From Hyalangium ruber (GTDB lineage: Bacteria > Myxococcota > Myxococcia > Myxococcales > Myxococcaceae): 64,000 nucleotides of DNA. Of the stretch, positions 1 through 8,155 are shown piece after piece. A program made the translations under genes and the position numbers. The DNA is taken from positions 744,001-808,000 of the forward strand of contig NZ_JAXIVS010000004.1 in assembly GCF_034259325.1 (NCBI RefSeq), written 5' to 3'. Positions within the stretch are counted from its first letter, which is position 1, and each line of letters opens with the position of its first letter. The notes under the pieces are model-generated. The model was not told the origin of the DNA and searched no databases. It worked only from the letters and a program-made list of their open reading frames with translations.

Positions 1-311
1 CGAGAGAGCATCACACAGGCCTGTAGCAGCGGCAGGCTCCTGGGGCTCGCGGCGACGAGCTGGAGGCCCTCGAAGGCCTCCAACAGGCGCAGGAGACAGC
101 CCCCGGAGAGCTCGGCGCCACGGGTGGTGAGGGTGACCGCGGGCAGGTCGAGCCGCCACCGGGCGGGGACGCCCTCGGACAGGGCCGGCTCCTCCTGGCG
201 CATGGCCTCCTTCAGCAGGAGCGAGAGCAGTTGCTCACGCTCGGAAGCATCTGACGCGGCCCGTTTCTGGCGAGAGCGGCCCTGCCGGCCGCGCTGTGCG
301 GGCATCCTCAT
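1..311 (-). CDS. hypothetical protein, N-terminal part only (runs off window start)
   Basis: An ATG at 311 preceded by GGAGAGGGG opens a reverse-strand frame that stays open to base 1, giving about 103 residues with no stop. The first 40 residues are basic and glutamine-rich (MRMPAQRGRQGRSRQKR), followed by a mixed stretch with LLSLLLKEAMRQEEP and a leucine-rich segment around LLRLLEAFEGLQLVAAS. There is no signal peptide or membrane segment. A clear ribosome site, an uninterrupted frame and high G/C at third positions support a real gene. I do not recognise the family and the rest of the gene lies outside the window. Confidence 0.6.
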   Translation of the reverse strand, partial: MRMPAQRGRQGRSRQKRAASDASEREQLLSLLLKEAMRQEEPALSEGVPARWRLDLPAVTLTTRGAELSGGCLLRLLEAFEGLQLVAASPRSLPLLQACVMLS

Positions 312-424
312 CCCCTCTCCATGGGCGGTGGCGACTCCCTCCTCATGGGGAGCGGACCTCCCACCTTACCTCTCGATCACCGCTTCGGCAGAATTTCCGA
401 CCAGCCCGGGAGAAATGCCCTCCC

Positions 425-1405
425 TCATTGCGTCGGGTGTCCCAGGACATCCGTAAGATGGGTGGCTTTCAGGGCTTGGTCAAACCACCGGTCCAAGGTC
501 GCCATATCCGTGCATGCCAGGATGTGTTGGCGCGCCTCTTCGTCAATCTGCACCCCACGCGCCGCGAGAATCCGAAGCACGTCCTCGGCCCGTCCCTGCT
601 GACGCCCTTTCTCGATGAGCTTCTCACCCCAGGTCATCATCAGTTCCTCCGTTCGCTGTGTACCAATGACCTCTTTTAACATGCTCACCGCAGCGCCCTG
701 TGCAGCCTCATTCCCCACCAGCAGCAGGTAGCGGAAGACAACACTCAACTCCTCGGCGCCATTGGGCATGGCCTGCACCTGCGTGAAGAGCGCCGCCCAG
801 TCCGGTAGCGCTTCCGCCAGTTTCTCGGTGCGTCCGTAGACCAACGCCAGCAGTGCCAACCGAACCAGGGGCGGCCCTGGACGCTTCATCAGCGCCTCCG
901 CGCGCTCGGCCGTCAGGTCGTCCACCAGGTACTCGAAGCGTGGCACGAGCGCCCTCCACCGCTCGGGCTCCTCGTCCGCCCCTGGCAAGTCGAAGAGCTC
1001 TTCAACCCGGCGAGGAGCGCTCCAGGCCCCATCCGGCCCGTGGTACAGGACCAGGGGAATGATGACCGGCAGGAACCCGCTGCCCGGGTGCTCCTTGCGC
1101 CAGTGCTCCAGCTGGCGCACCACGTAGCGCAGCATGCGCAGGGCCATCCACCGATCCACCGACGACTGGTGTTCCAGCAGGATGTAGAACAGCAGAGGCC
1201 GTCCGCTGGAGAGGCGCGCCGAAAAGAGCAGATCGCTCTGGGTTTCCCGGAGCTCCGGGTCCACCACGGAACCGGGCTCACGCCGCAGACTCTCCCAGTT
1301 CACCTGCGACACCAGATGGGGCGGCAAGGCGGCTCGCAGCTCGGCCGCGGCCCGCTCGGGGTTGCCGAAGGTGAAGCGGACGAAGAGGTCATGAGGCCCA
1401 GGCAT
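425..1405 (-). CDS. Rpn family PD-(D/E)XK nuclease / putative transposase-like protein
   Basis: The 326-residue product matches the Rpn (recombination-promoting nuclease, Transposase_31-like) family. It opens with a PHDLFVRFTFGNPERAAAEL-type helix. The nuclease core has an acidic residue in SDLLFSAR (D58) and the E-x-Q motif LLEHQSS (E78, Q80), followed by the VIIPLVLYHG strand usual for the family. The C-terminus carries the family's variable tail with a GRQQGRAEDVL helix. E. coli Rpn proteins are DNA endonucleases that stimulate RecA-independent recombination; some relatives have been discussed as phage defence factors. Here it stands alone, with no transposon ends or partner gene visible. 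Family confidence is high; cellular role unknown. Confidence 0.85.
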   Translation of the reverse strand: MPGPHDLFVRFTFGNPERAAAELRAALPPHLVSQVNWESLRREPGSVVDPELRETQSDLLFSARLSSGRPLLFYILLEHQSSVDRWMALRMLRYVVRQLEHWRKEHPGSGFLPVIIPLVLYHGPDGAWSAPRRVEELFDLPGADEEPERWRALVPRFEYLVDDLTAERAEALMKRPGPPLVRLALLALVYGRTEKLAEALPDWAALFTQVQAMPNGAEELSVVFRYLLLVGNEAAQGAAVSMLKEVIGTQRTEELMMTWGEKLIEKGRQQGRAEDVLRILAARGVQIDEEARQHILACTDMATLDRWFDQALKATHLTDVLGHPTQ

Positions 1406-1580
1406 GCCCCGCAGCGCCGAAGCACAATGCGGGCCAACCTCGCCTCACTCGGAAGCCCCGGGGCACACCCATCCACCGCCAGCGACTCCCGTCCCGCACG
1501 GGAGACAGCCGTCAGCGGCCGCCAAGGGCCAGCGCGAAAGGGGCTACCATCGCCCGCGCTGTCGAACCTGGGAGGAAGTC

Positions 1581-1991
1581 ATGAGTCCGAGCACCCCCAC
1601 CGAAGGACAGGAGCAGAAGATGATCGTCTACACACCGGGCCCCATCCGGGACATCTCGGGGTTCGTCCCGCTGGGCTCCGCCGAGGCCCTGGGAGGCAAG
1701 GTGCTGGAAGGCAAGGTCGAGCTCTTCGGACGCATCGACTTCAGCGCCCGGGGCATGACGGCGGGCCTGTTCATGTCGACCCGGGGCAAGGTGCAGATCC
1801 TCTTCCCCTTCACCGAGCACGCCACCATCCTGGAGGGCGAGGTGACGCTCACCGATGAGTCCGGCCAGAACCACACCTATCGCCCCGGGGACAGCTACTT
1901 CATCAAGCAGGGACAGGTCATCCTCTGGGACGTGAAGAGCGAGCGCGTCATCAAGTCGTTCTTCAACATCGTCGAGAACGGGCCGAAGTAG
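1581..1991 (+). CDS. small cupin-domain protein
   Basis: The 136-residue protein starts at an ATG preceded by GGGAGGAAGTC. The frame is open further upstream but without another good ribosome site. The C-terminal 80 residues form a single cupin barrel of the Cupin_3 / ureidoglycine-aminohydrolase-like type: ILEGEVTLTDESGQNHTYRPGDSY is broken here into EGEVTLTDE, then YRPGDSYFI, then VILWDV. The two metal-binding histidines of classical cupins are largely absent, so it may bind a small ligand rather than act as an enzyme. It faces the M56 peptidase gene tail to tail, with a strong hairpin between. The specific substrate is unknown. Confidence 0.8.
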   Translation: MSPSTPTEGQEQKMIVYTPGPIRDISGFVPLGSAEALGGKVLEGKVELFGRIDFSARGMTAGLFMSTRGKVQILFPFTEHATILEGEVTLTDESGQNHTYRPGDSYFIKQGQVILWDVKSERVIKSFFNIVENGPK

Positions 1992-2008
1992 CCCCCTGCC
2001 CCGAGCAC

Positions 2009-2048
2009 CGCCCATGCCCCCGGACACCTCCCGGCGACGGCATGGGCG
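2009..2048. terminator. hairpin between convergent genes
   Basis: CGCCCATGCC at 2009-2018 is repeated exactly in reverse complement at 2039-2048, giving a perfect 10-bp stem. It sits in the 72-bp gap between two converging genes, where a bidirectional terminator is expected. The loop holds a smaller CCGG/CCGG pair. There is no clear T-run, as is common in GC-rich genomes. Confidence 0.6.
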
Positions 2049-2063
2049 AGGGGTTCACGTACT

Positions 2064-4007
2064 TCAGTCCTTCACCGGCTCGGCGAGGCCCTTGCGGACC
2101 GCCTCGTCGACGAGCGCATCCACGCGCTTGCGCGACTCGCGGGCGCTGGCCGCCATCTGCCTCCCCAGCTTCTCCTGCTCGCGGCCCAGCGCCTCCTGCT
2201 GCTCGCCCAGCTTCTCCTGCTCGCGGCCCAGCGCTTCCTGCTGGTCACCCAGCGCGTCCATCTCCTTGTCCACCGCCTCCTGGTTCTTCTCCAGCTCCTG
2301 CTCGTGGCGATCCTGCTCGGCCTTGTCTCCCCGCATCGCGGCGCGCGCGGCCGCCACGCCATGCTCGGCCTGCTTCATGCCCAGCTCGGCCTGCTTCATG
2401 CCCAGCGATGCCTGCTTCTGGCCGAACTCGGCCTGCTTCACGCCCAGCGCCGCCTGCTTGCGTCCAAGCTCCGCCTGCTGCTCGCCCAGCTTCGTCTCCG
2501 GCTCGAAGGCCGCGCGCACCTGCTCGAGCGTCTTGGCGTCACGGATGACGTAGGCCTTGTCGTCGCGCCGCACGAAGAGCACGTCCTTGCCCTCATTGCG
2601 CAGCGTCTTGGCCATGCGCAAGTCATCCATGGAGCCCGCCATCATCACCTGGTTCCCCGACACCAGGACGAAGCGGTCCAGCTCGTCATCGTCGTCATCG
2701 TCATCCCCGGCCATGGCCAGCACCGGCCCGGGAGGCAGCGGAGCGAGAGCCGGGGCCGGAGGCGGGGGCGGCACGGGAGCCTGCACCGGCGCGGGAGCCT
2801 TGGGGGCCGCCGCCACCTTCGGCGCCGCCACGGGGGAAGCGGCGGGGCTGGCGGCAACCTTCGGAGCCGCCGGAACCGCCAGGCCCTGCGCGGCGGGCGC
2901 GGCCGGGGCGGGAGTCGCAGCAGCCGCTTTCGGGCTCTCGGGCGGCTGCGGAGCCTTCGCCGGCTCGCGCGCCACCACCTGGAAGGGCACCAGGGCCACG
3001 AAGCCGAGGGCGCAGAGGGCTACCCGCAGCGGGAAGCGGCGGTGGGACGACGAGACATCGACGTGCTCCAACATGGTCAACCTCCTGTGCAACGCGTGAA
3101 CGTGGGCGGAAGCGCCGAGCGCCGCGGCGGTGCCGTGGGCGCGGGTGACGCCAAAGGCCAGGAGCAGCTGCCCGTAGTCCCCGGGCTCGGCTCCCGTGAG
3201 GCGCAGGGCCTCGGCATCACAGGCCTCCTCGCGCGCCAGGGCGTACTCACGGGCCGCCTTGCGCGCGAGGGGATGGAAGAAGAGGACGCTCTCGGCGATC
3301 GCCGGCACCCAGCCGAGCCACAAGTCCCGGCGTTGGAAGTGGGCCAGCTCGTGCGCCAGGGCCATGCGCAGGGCCTCCAGATCCAGGCGCCGGAGCGCCT
3401 TGGCCGGCAGCACCACCACCGGAGAGAGCAGCCCCGTGGCGAGCGGGCTCGTCACCTCCGTGGACACCAGGAGCCGGGGCACGCGCCGCAGGCCCGCGGC
3501 GGAGGCCAGTTCGCGAAGGGTCCGCTCGATGTCCGGGTGGGGCAGCGGCAACGCGCGCTGGCGCAGGCGGCGCACGGCGCTCCAGGCCCGCACATGCCCG
3601 CGCACCTGCCACACGATTCCAAGCACCCACGCCCCGAGCAGCGCCGCGACCCATACCTGCCGCCAGGGCACCGCCGCCTCCACGGGAGCCGTGACACGCG
3701 GGGCGGCCACCGTCACCACCGCCAAGGAAGCCCCTTCTGACAGCGCCACCCCCGACTCAGGCACAGGCACGGGCGCGGGCGCGGGCAGCAGCGGCAGCGC
3801 GATGGGCGCCATGCCCGCCAGGGACAGCACGAACTTGAGGCACACGAGCCACCACAGCGCCGCGCGCAGGGCGGAGGGCAGCCGCGGCAGCGCGCGCGTC
3901 ACGGCCCAGACGAGCCCGGCCCACAGCGCCCCCTGCCACGAGGCCCGCCACAGGCTCTCCAGCGCGGGGGACACCCACTCCAGCTTCATCAGCCACTCGG
4001 TGCGCAT
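2064..4007 (-). CDS. BlaR1-like M56 metallopeptidase with coiled-coil tail
   Basis: The 647-residue protein starts at an ATG preceded by AAGGAG, four bases after the BlaI-type gene stops, so the two form an operon. Residues 1-340 are the M56 membrane peptidase: transmembrane segments near 22-40, 47-72 and 115-133, the zinc motif HELAH (219-223), and another hydrophobic segment near 330-345. A long Pro/Ala linker and a run of seven aspartates follow. Next is a compact segment (FVLVSGNQVMM to VIRDAKTLEQV), then a tail of repeated LGxKQAELG-type units predicted to be coiled coil. In BlaR1/MecR1 the peptidase inactivates the BlaI repressor after sensing. Here a coiled coil replaces the penicillin-binding sensor, so the signal is probably not a beta-lactam. 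Confidence 0.85.
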   Translation of the reverse strand: MRTEWLMKLEWVSPALESLWRASWQGALWAGLVWAVTRALPRLPSALRAALWWLVCLKFVLSLAGMAPIALPLLPAPAPVPVPESGVALSEGASLAVVTVAAPRVTAPVEAAVPWRQVWVAALLGAWVLGIVWQVRGHVRAWSAVRRLRQRALPLPHPDIERTLRELASAAGLRRVPRLLVSTEVTSPLATGLLSPVVVLPAKALRRLDLEALRMALAHELAHFQRRDLWLGWVPAIAESVLFFHPLARKAAREYALAREEACDAEALRLTGAEPGDYGQLLLAFGVTRAHGTAAALGASAHVHALHRRLTMLEHVDVSSSHRRFPLRVALCALGFVALVPFQVVAREPAKAPQPPESPKAAAATPAPAAPAAQGLAVPAAPKVAASPAASPVAAPKVAAAPKAPAPVQAPVPPPPPAPALAPLPPGPVLAMAGDDDDDDDELDRFVLVSGNQVMMAGSMDDLRMAKTLRNEGKDVLFVRRDDKAYVIRDAKTLEQVRAAFEPETKLGEQQAELGRKQAALGVKQAEFGQKQASLGMKQAELGMKQAEHGVAAARAAMRGDKAEQDRHEQELEKNQEAVDKEMDALGDQQEALGREQEKLGEQQEALGREQEKLGRQMAASARESRKRVDALVDEAVRKGLAEPVKD

Positions 4008-4011
4008 GCGC

Positions 4012-4398
4012 CTACTCCTTCCGCTGCTTCCGCGACTGGAGCCGCGCCACGACGTCCTGGAGCTGCTGCAGCTCCTCCTCGGAGACGTCGTCGGCCTCGG
4101 CCAGGTAGGTGACGAAGGGAGACAAGGAGCCGGAGAGCGTGCGCTGGACGAACTCGCCCACCACGCCGCGCAGCAGCTCCGAGGCCGGCACGGGCGAGCT
4201 GTACTGGAAGACGCCCTCCACCTTGTGCCGCGTGAGGTGGCCCTTCAGCCGCAGCCGCTCCATCACCGTGAGGATGGTGGAGCGCGCCAGCCCCTGGGGC
4301 TCGCCAAAGCGCTCGGCCACCTCGCCCACGGTGGCGGGCCCGTGCTCGGCCACGTACCGCAGCACCGCCAGCTCCTGCTCTCCCACGGCTTTCTTCAT
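4012..4398 (-). CDS. BlaI/MecI family transcriptional repressor
   Basis: The 128-residue winged-helix protein begins at MKKAVGEQELAVLRYVAEHG; the ATG at 4398 follows GGGAAGGG. The family's recognition helix region reads LARSTILTVMERLRLKGHL, and the C-terminal half (LLRGVVGEFVQRTLSGS) is the dimerisation part. BlaI proteins bind TACAnnTGTA dyads and repress their own operon and the adjacent M56 gene until the peptidase removes them. Two such dyads lie directly upstream, supporting autoregulation. An open frame continues upstream of 4398 but would run through the operator, so the shorter start is preferred. Confidence 0.93.
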   Translation of the reverse strand: MKKAVGEQELAVLRYVAEHGPATVGEVAERFGEPQGLARSTILTVMERLRLKGHLTRHKVEGVFQYSSPVPASELLRGVVGEFVQRTLSGSLSPFVTYLAEADDVSEEELQQLQDVVARLQSRKQRKE

Positions 4399-4410
4399 GC
4401 ACCCTTCCCA

Positions 4411-4430
4411 GTGACTACAACTGTAGTCAC
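4411..4430. promoter_or_regulatory. BlaI-type operator 1
   Basis: GTGACTACA-AC-TGTAGTCAC is a 9-bp inverted repeat around a two-base centre and contains the family consensus TACAnnTGTA. It begins 13 bases upstream of the repressor start codon, a position where bound repressor would block transcription or initiation. Its centre is 34 bp from that of the second operator, about three helical turns. Confidence 0.85.
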
Positions 4431-4445
4431 GAAGGAAGGTACGCC

Positions 4446-4463
4446 TGACTACAGCTGTAGTCA
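4446..4463. promoter_or_regulatory. BlaI-type operator 2
   Basis: TGACTACAGCTGTAGTCA is a perfect 18-bp palindrome containing TACAGCTGTA. It shares the TGACTACA arms with operator 1, so both are probably bound by the BlaI-type protein encoded at 4012-4398. It lies in the 87-bp gap before the end of the next reverse-strand gene, so it should serve the BlaI/M56 operon. Confidence 0.85.
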
Positions 4464-4485
4464 AGCCATCGTCGCGCGCGGCGCC

Positions 4486-5799
4486 TCAGCGCGAGAAGTC
4501 CACCCCCACGCCGGCGCCGGCGGAGAAGCCGCGCGAGAGCGAGCCGTCGGCCTGCGGGAAGTGGACGGTGCTGGCGGCGCCCCACGCGTAGAGCCAGTCG
4601 AGCACCCGCTGGCGCAGCTCCGCCTGGACGGAGTAGCGCGGCTGGGCGCCGATGCCGACGATGATGAGGCGCGCGGAGGCGATGGTCCGGTTCACCGAGA
4701 AGGCCAGCGTCAGGTCCGTGTCGGTGCGCCCGAAGGCGAAATACTCCGCGGAGGCGCTGGCGGAGATGTCCAGGGAGCCCGGCTCATCGCCTCCCATGCC
4801 CAGCTTCAGCTCGGCGAAGCCGGACATGTGCCGCTCCAGGCGCTCCTCGGCGAGCGGCGGCTCGGACAGGCCGGTGGCCGAGTAGCGCGCCAGCTCGTAC
4901 GAGGGCCCGAACATGCCGAAGCGGAAGCTGCCGCCCTGGTAGCGCCCCTCCAGCCGGCCGCTGATGTCGGCGCTCTCGGTGATGCCACGAAGGGAGAAGC
5001 CGAAGAAGCCGCCAATGTCCGGCGAGCCCTCATCCACCCGCGAGCCGGCGCCGCCGATGGCGAACAGCTGGAAGCTCGCTCCTTTATAGAGGGCGGCGTT
5101 GCCTCCCACGAGCGCGGCGGTGACGGGCTCCAGGCGCTCCTCGTCCACCCGACCGAAGTCCTGCGCGATGGCGGCGATGGCGTGGTAGCGGTCGAACTTC
5201 GCCTCGTCCTTGGAGGCCAGGCGGCCAATGTCCAACCGCAGCTCTCCGGCGAAGAGGCGCGCGCTGAGCACGTCGCTGGCGGCGAGCTGCACGCGCGCCG
5301 GGCCCACGTGGGTGGTGAGGATGGCGCCCGCGGGGTGGTAGTCGGGCGAGAGCTGGTTGTCGTAGCGGTCCACCAGGTGCCCCTCGCCCAGGGTGAAGGC
5401 GAGGAGCGGGCCTGCGTAGAGGGAGAACGCCTCGCCATCGTGGCCGATGCTCAGCTCGCGCAGCACCTGTCCGAAGTCGCTCAGTGTGTCCCAGTCCTGG
5501 CGCCGCAGGTGCGCGCCAAAGTCGTCGGCGGCCTGCGCGGGCTCCTCGTCCAGCAGCCGCAAGCGCAGCGGAGCGCCCAGCTCCAGGGAGAAGTCATCGT
5601 TGTACAGCCGCGCCATGGGCAGGAACTGGGCGAAGAGATCCTGGCCTCCACCTCGAGGGCCGGAAGGAAAGCTCAGCGGCCCCGCCTCGAGCGCGAGGCG
5701 GAAGTGCATGCTGGAGCCCTCCTCGGAGCCAGAGGCCTGGGAGGCGGGGTCGGACTGCTGGAGCACAGCGAGCAGGACCAGGAAGGGGGCGGCATTCAT
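4486..5799 (-). CDS. putative outer-membrane beta-barrel protein
   Basis: The protein of about 437 residues starts with a short signal-like segment (MNAAPFLVLLAVLQQSDPASQA); a GTG nine bases upstream is an alternative start. The remainder is rich in alternating hydrophobic and polar stretches ending in G/S/aromatic residues (SLYAGPLLAFTLGEGH, GGFFGFSLRGITESADISG, SGFAELKLGMGG) and finishes with GVGVDFSR. This is the look of antiparallel outer-membrane strands. I do not recognise a named family. It is not in an obvious operon, since the neighbours on both sides are separated by operators or an intergenic gap. Confidence 0.65.
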   Translation of the reverse strand: MNAAPFLVLLAVLQQSDPASQASGSEEGSSMHFRLALEAGPLSFPSGPRGGGQDLFAQFLPMARLYNDDFSLELGAPLRLRLLDEEPAQAADDFGAHLRRQDWDTLSDFGQVLRELSIGHDGEAFSLYAGPLLAFTLGEGHLVDRYDNQLSPDYHPAGAILTTHVGPARVQLAASDVLSARLFAGELRLDIGRLASKDEAKFDRYHAIAAIAQDFGRVDEERLEPVTAALVGGNAALYKGASFQLFAIGGAGSRVDEGSPDIGGFFGFSLRGITESADISGRLEGRYQGGSFRFGMFGPSYELARYSATGLSEPPLAEERLERHMSGFAELKLGMGGDEPGSLDISASASAEYFAFGRTDTDLTLAFSVNRTIASARLIIVGIGAQPRYSVQAELRQRVLDWLYAWGAASTVHFPQADGSLSRGFSAGAGVGVDFSR

Positions 5800-5905
5800 C
5801 CCGGGCACTCTACCCGTCCCCCGGCGACTGGCCGAGAAACGCCCACGTGAAAGCCGCGGGTGCCGCTCGCTCCTTCAAGAGGCGAACAGGCAGCGCTCCG
5901 GGAAG

Positions 5906-7492
5906 CTACTCGGCCGGAGGCGCCTCCGCCGGCAGGCTCGCGGGGTGACACCGCTCGGGTCGTCCCAGAATCCAGCGCGAGAGGAGCCGCACGCTGGAGG
6001 CCACCAGTCCCTGTTGCTGCTTCAGCGACTCGAAGAGGCTCTCATCCAGCACCGAGTCCTCGGGATCGATGATGAACTCCTCGGGCTCCAGCGGCTTGAA
6101 GAGCGGGTTCTGGTCGAAGACCGTCTCCAGCGGGTGCAGCCGCAGGCGGTGCTGCCGGCCCGACGCCACCTCATCCAAGAAGGGGACCAGCCGGTCCGCG
6201 CGGACCAGCTCGCGCACCTCCGACAGGCGCGCCAACCCCGCGTGCTCCGCCAGCAGGCTCACCCTCAGCCGCCGGATGGCGTGGCACATCTCCCGGCCTC
6301 CCTCGCCCTCCGAGCACTGCCAGACCAGGTTCAGCTCCGAGTCCAGCCCGAGGCTGCGGTTGGTGGTATTGGCCGAGCCCAGCGTCAGGAGCTGATCATC
6401 CACCACCATCACCTTCGAGTGGATGTAGGTGAATACGTCCTCGCCGTCCTCGCCGGGCGAGGCCGTGCAGTAAACCCCCAGGTGGTGCCCCGTCTCACGC
6501 GCGATGAGCTGCAGCGTGCGCAGCATCCGCACCTGGGCCACCCCCACGGCGATCTGCTCTCGCAGCGCCTCGGGCATGCGCGGCAGCACGAAGATGATGT
6601 TCAAGGGGCTCCGGCCCGGAGCGCGCATGCGGCGCACCAGCGCATCGAAGATGGCGCGCGAGGAGAAGTACTGGTTCTCCAGATAGATGAGGTGCTCGGC
6701 GGCGTCGATGGCCTCCACATAGAGGGCGCGCACCTCCTGCACCGGCTCCTGGAAGGGCACCAACGTCTTGCCGAAGGTGCGGCTGAGCGCCACCGGCCCC
6801 GAGGGCAGCGGCAGCGTGGCCGTCACCTCCACGTCGTCTCGCGACACGGGCGTGGACAGCCGCAGCAATCCGCCTCCGGAGTTGAACCACCGCGCCTCGT
6901 ACAGCTCCGCGAGCCGCTGCACCACGGGCCCCGTGAGCACCGCCTGCACGTCGTGGTAGGGCCCGTGCGGGTCTCTGCCCGAGTCACAGCGCAGCGTCGA
7001 GCGCGCCGGGTGGTCGCGGTCATCCCAGCGGCAATCGCAGATGTCCATCCCGCCCGTGAAGGCCACCTGCCCATCGATGAGCACCAGCTTCTGGTGGTGC
7101 GCGCCATACAGCGGCGCCGAGGCATCGAAGCGGAAGGAGATCCGCTCGCTGTGCCAGTTGAAGAGCAGCTCCTGCATCCACTCGCGCTCCAGCGCGAACA
7201 GCAGGCTGAAGTCCCACGCGAGGATATAGATGTGGAGTTCCGGGTTGCGCTGGCACAGCTCGCGCAACAGCGGAAGCATCCGCACTTCTCCCCGCGCCTG
7301 CTCCGCGTCCGGCCCTCGCAGCAGCGCCACGTTGCTGTCGAACTGCCAGCCGGTGATGGCGATGTAGCTCTTGGCCCGAAGCGCGGCCTGATAGAACGCG
7401 CGGTAATAGTCCCGCGCGTCGATGATCAACCCGGCGTCAGTCGCCTCGTCCTTCAGCCAGCAAGTATGTCCGGGTACCAGGATGTGTCTCAC
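5906..7492 (-). CDS. phospholipase D-like protein with two HKD motifs
   Basis: The 528-residue protein starts at a GTG preceded by GGGAGTCACACC. It has both catalytic HxKx4D motifs of the PLD superfamily: H133-x-K135-x4-D140 (HHQKLVLID), followed by GQVAFTGG, and H358-x-K360-x4-D365 (HSKVMVVDD), followed by LGSANTTNRS. Both are complete, so the enzyme should be active on phosphodiester bonds, either as a phospholipase D or as a cardiolipin-synthase-like transferase. No signal peptide or membrane span is obvious. Residues 270-276 (LENQYFS) match the ENQYF signature of bacterial PLDs. It reads away from a separate small gene upstream. Confidence 0.88.
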   Translation of the reverse strand: MRHILVPGHTCWLKDEATDAGLIIDARDYYRAFYQAALRAKSYIAITGWQFDSNVALLRGPDAEQARGEVRMLPLLRELCQRNPELHIYILAWDFSLLFALEREWMQELLFNWHSERISFRFDASAPLYGAHHQKLVLIDGQVAFTGGMDICDCRWDDRDHPARSTLRCDSGRDPHGPYHDVQAVLTGPVVQRLAELYEARWFNSGGGLLRLSTPVSRDDVEVTATLPLPSGPVALSRTFGKTLVPFQEPVQEVRALYVEAIDAAEHLIYLENQYFSSRAIFDALVRRMRAPGRSPLNIIFVLPRMPEALREQIAVGVAQVRMLRTLQLIARETGHHLGVYCTASPGEDGEDVFTYIHSKVMVVDDQLLTLGSANTTNRSLGLDSELNLVWQCSEGEGGREMCHAIRRLRVSLLAEHAGLARLSEVRELVRADRLVPFLDEVASGRQHRLRLHPLETVFDQNPLFKPLEPEEFIIDPEDSVLDESLFESLKQQQGLVASSVRLLSRWILGRPERCHPASLPAEAPPAE

Positions 7493-7546
7493 GGTGTGAC
7501 TCCCGGCTGTCTGCTCTCCGAGGCGCCTTGCCCGCCTGGAGGAGGA

Positions 7547-7777
7547 TCAACCGACGAAGACGACGCGCTTGCCCGTGGCCTGCGTCATCGTCGGAGACGA
7601 AATGACACGGGCCACCTTCTTCACCTCGCCACCCACGGTGTCGAAGGCCGCCGCGATCAGATCGCCCAAGGTCACCTGAACCTGGCGCGCCGAACGACCC
7701 ACCTTCGCCTTCGCCCGCGCCACCTTCGTCTGCCGCGTCTGCCGCTTGACCTGATCACGCCGCTGAGCCTTCGCCAT
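7547..7777 (-). CDS. small basic hypothetical protein
   Basis: The 76-residue product starts at an ATG with a good GGGGAG site. The first 35 residues are strongly basic and repetitive (KAQRRDQVKRQTRQTKVARA); the second half, TLGDLIAAAFDTVGGEVKKVARVISSPTM, resembles a small amphipathic domain. The charge suggests nucleic-acid binding, but no family is recognised. It is separated by 54 bases from the downstream PLD-like gene and could share its transcript. Confidence 0.6.
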   Translation of the reverse strand: MAKAQRRDQVKRQTRQTKVARAKAKVGRSARQVQVTLGDLIAAAFDTVGGEVKKVARVISSPTMTQATGKRVVFVG

Positions 7778-8155
7778 GGTCTTGTCTCCCCTCGATGCTG
7801 GTTGCTTGTGCCGTACTCGACCACCCGCCCGCCGCCGCCCGCCGCTTTCTCAGAGAGCAACCGCCATGCCGCGTGACAACCCCCTGTTTTCACGGGATAT
7901 GCTCTCCCCAAGGGGGGCAACCTCCCGGAAACGACTGTCATTTTTTCAGGACGGGGAGGATGATCGGAATGAATGATCGACGGCCCTGCTCCCTGCCCCT
8001 AGGAACGCCACAGCTTTCATGTATTGTTACAAGACATGTGTCGCCGCACCGCGTCACCTTCCAGCAGGGATGCCACCTTACATCACGGATAGTTTGCAAA
8101 CGGAGGCATCACCCTATTCAATGGAACTCCGGGAGACCGTCGAGGGGCCTGAACA
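7778..8155. other. divergent intergenic region, AT-richer than surroundings
   Basis: This 378-bp gap separates a reverse-strand and a forward-strand gene. It is visibly richer in A/T than the rest of the window and holds a 21-bp near-perfect palindrome (8018-8038) and a 10-bp perfect palindrome GTTTGCAAAC (8092-8101). I find no convincing gene in it. It is best read as a regulatory region for the gene starting at 8156 and possibly for the small basic gene. Confidence 0.6.
8018..8038. promoter_or_regulatory. 21-bp palindrome, putative operator
   Basis: CATGTATTGTTACAAGACAT plus a final G pairs at nine of ten positions around a central T. It lies 118 bases upstream of the V4R-like gene, in the AT-richer divergent gap. 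Its length and symmetry suit a dimeric regulator. No regulator gene is adjacent, so the cognate protein is unknown. Confidence 0.5.

Noticed and set aside
2691-3000. Possible tandem repeat or minisatellite in the M56 gene
   Set aside because: The repetition is only Pro/Ala codon bias in a flexible linker; no unit recurs with constant spacing.
3196-5850. Very long open frame on the forward strand (884 codons) opposite the M56, BlaI and outer-membrane genes
   Set aside because: It runs antisense through three well-supported genes and across the BlaI operators, has no recognisable domain, and its length follows from the scarcity of A/T-rich stop codons in GC-rich DNA.
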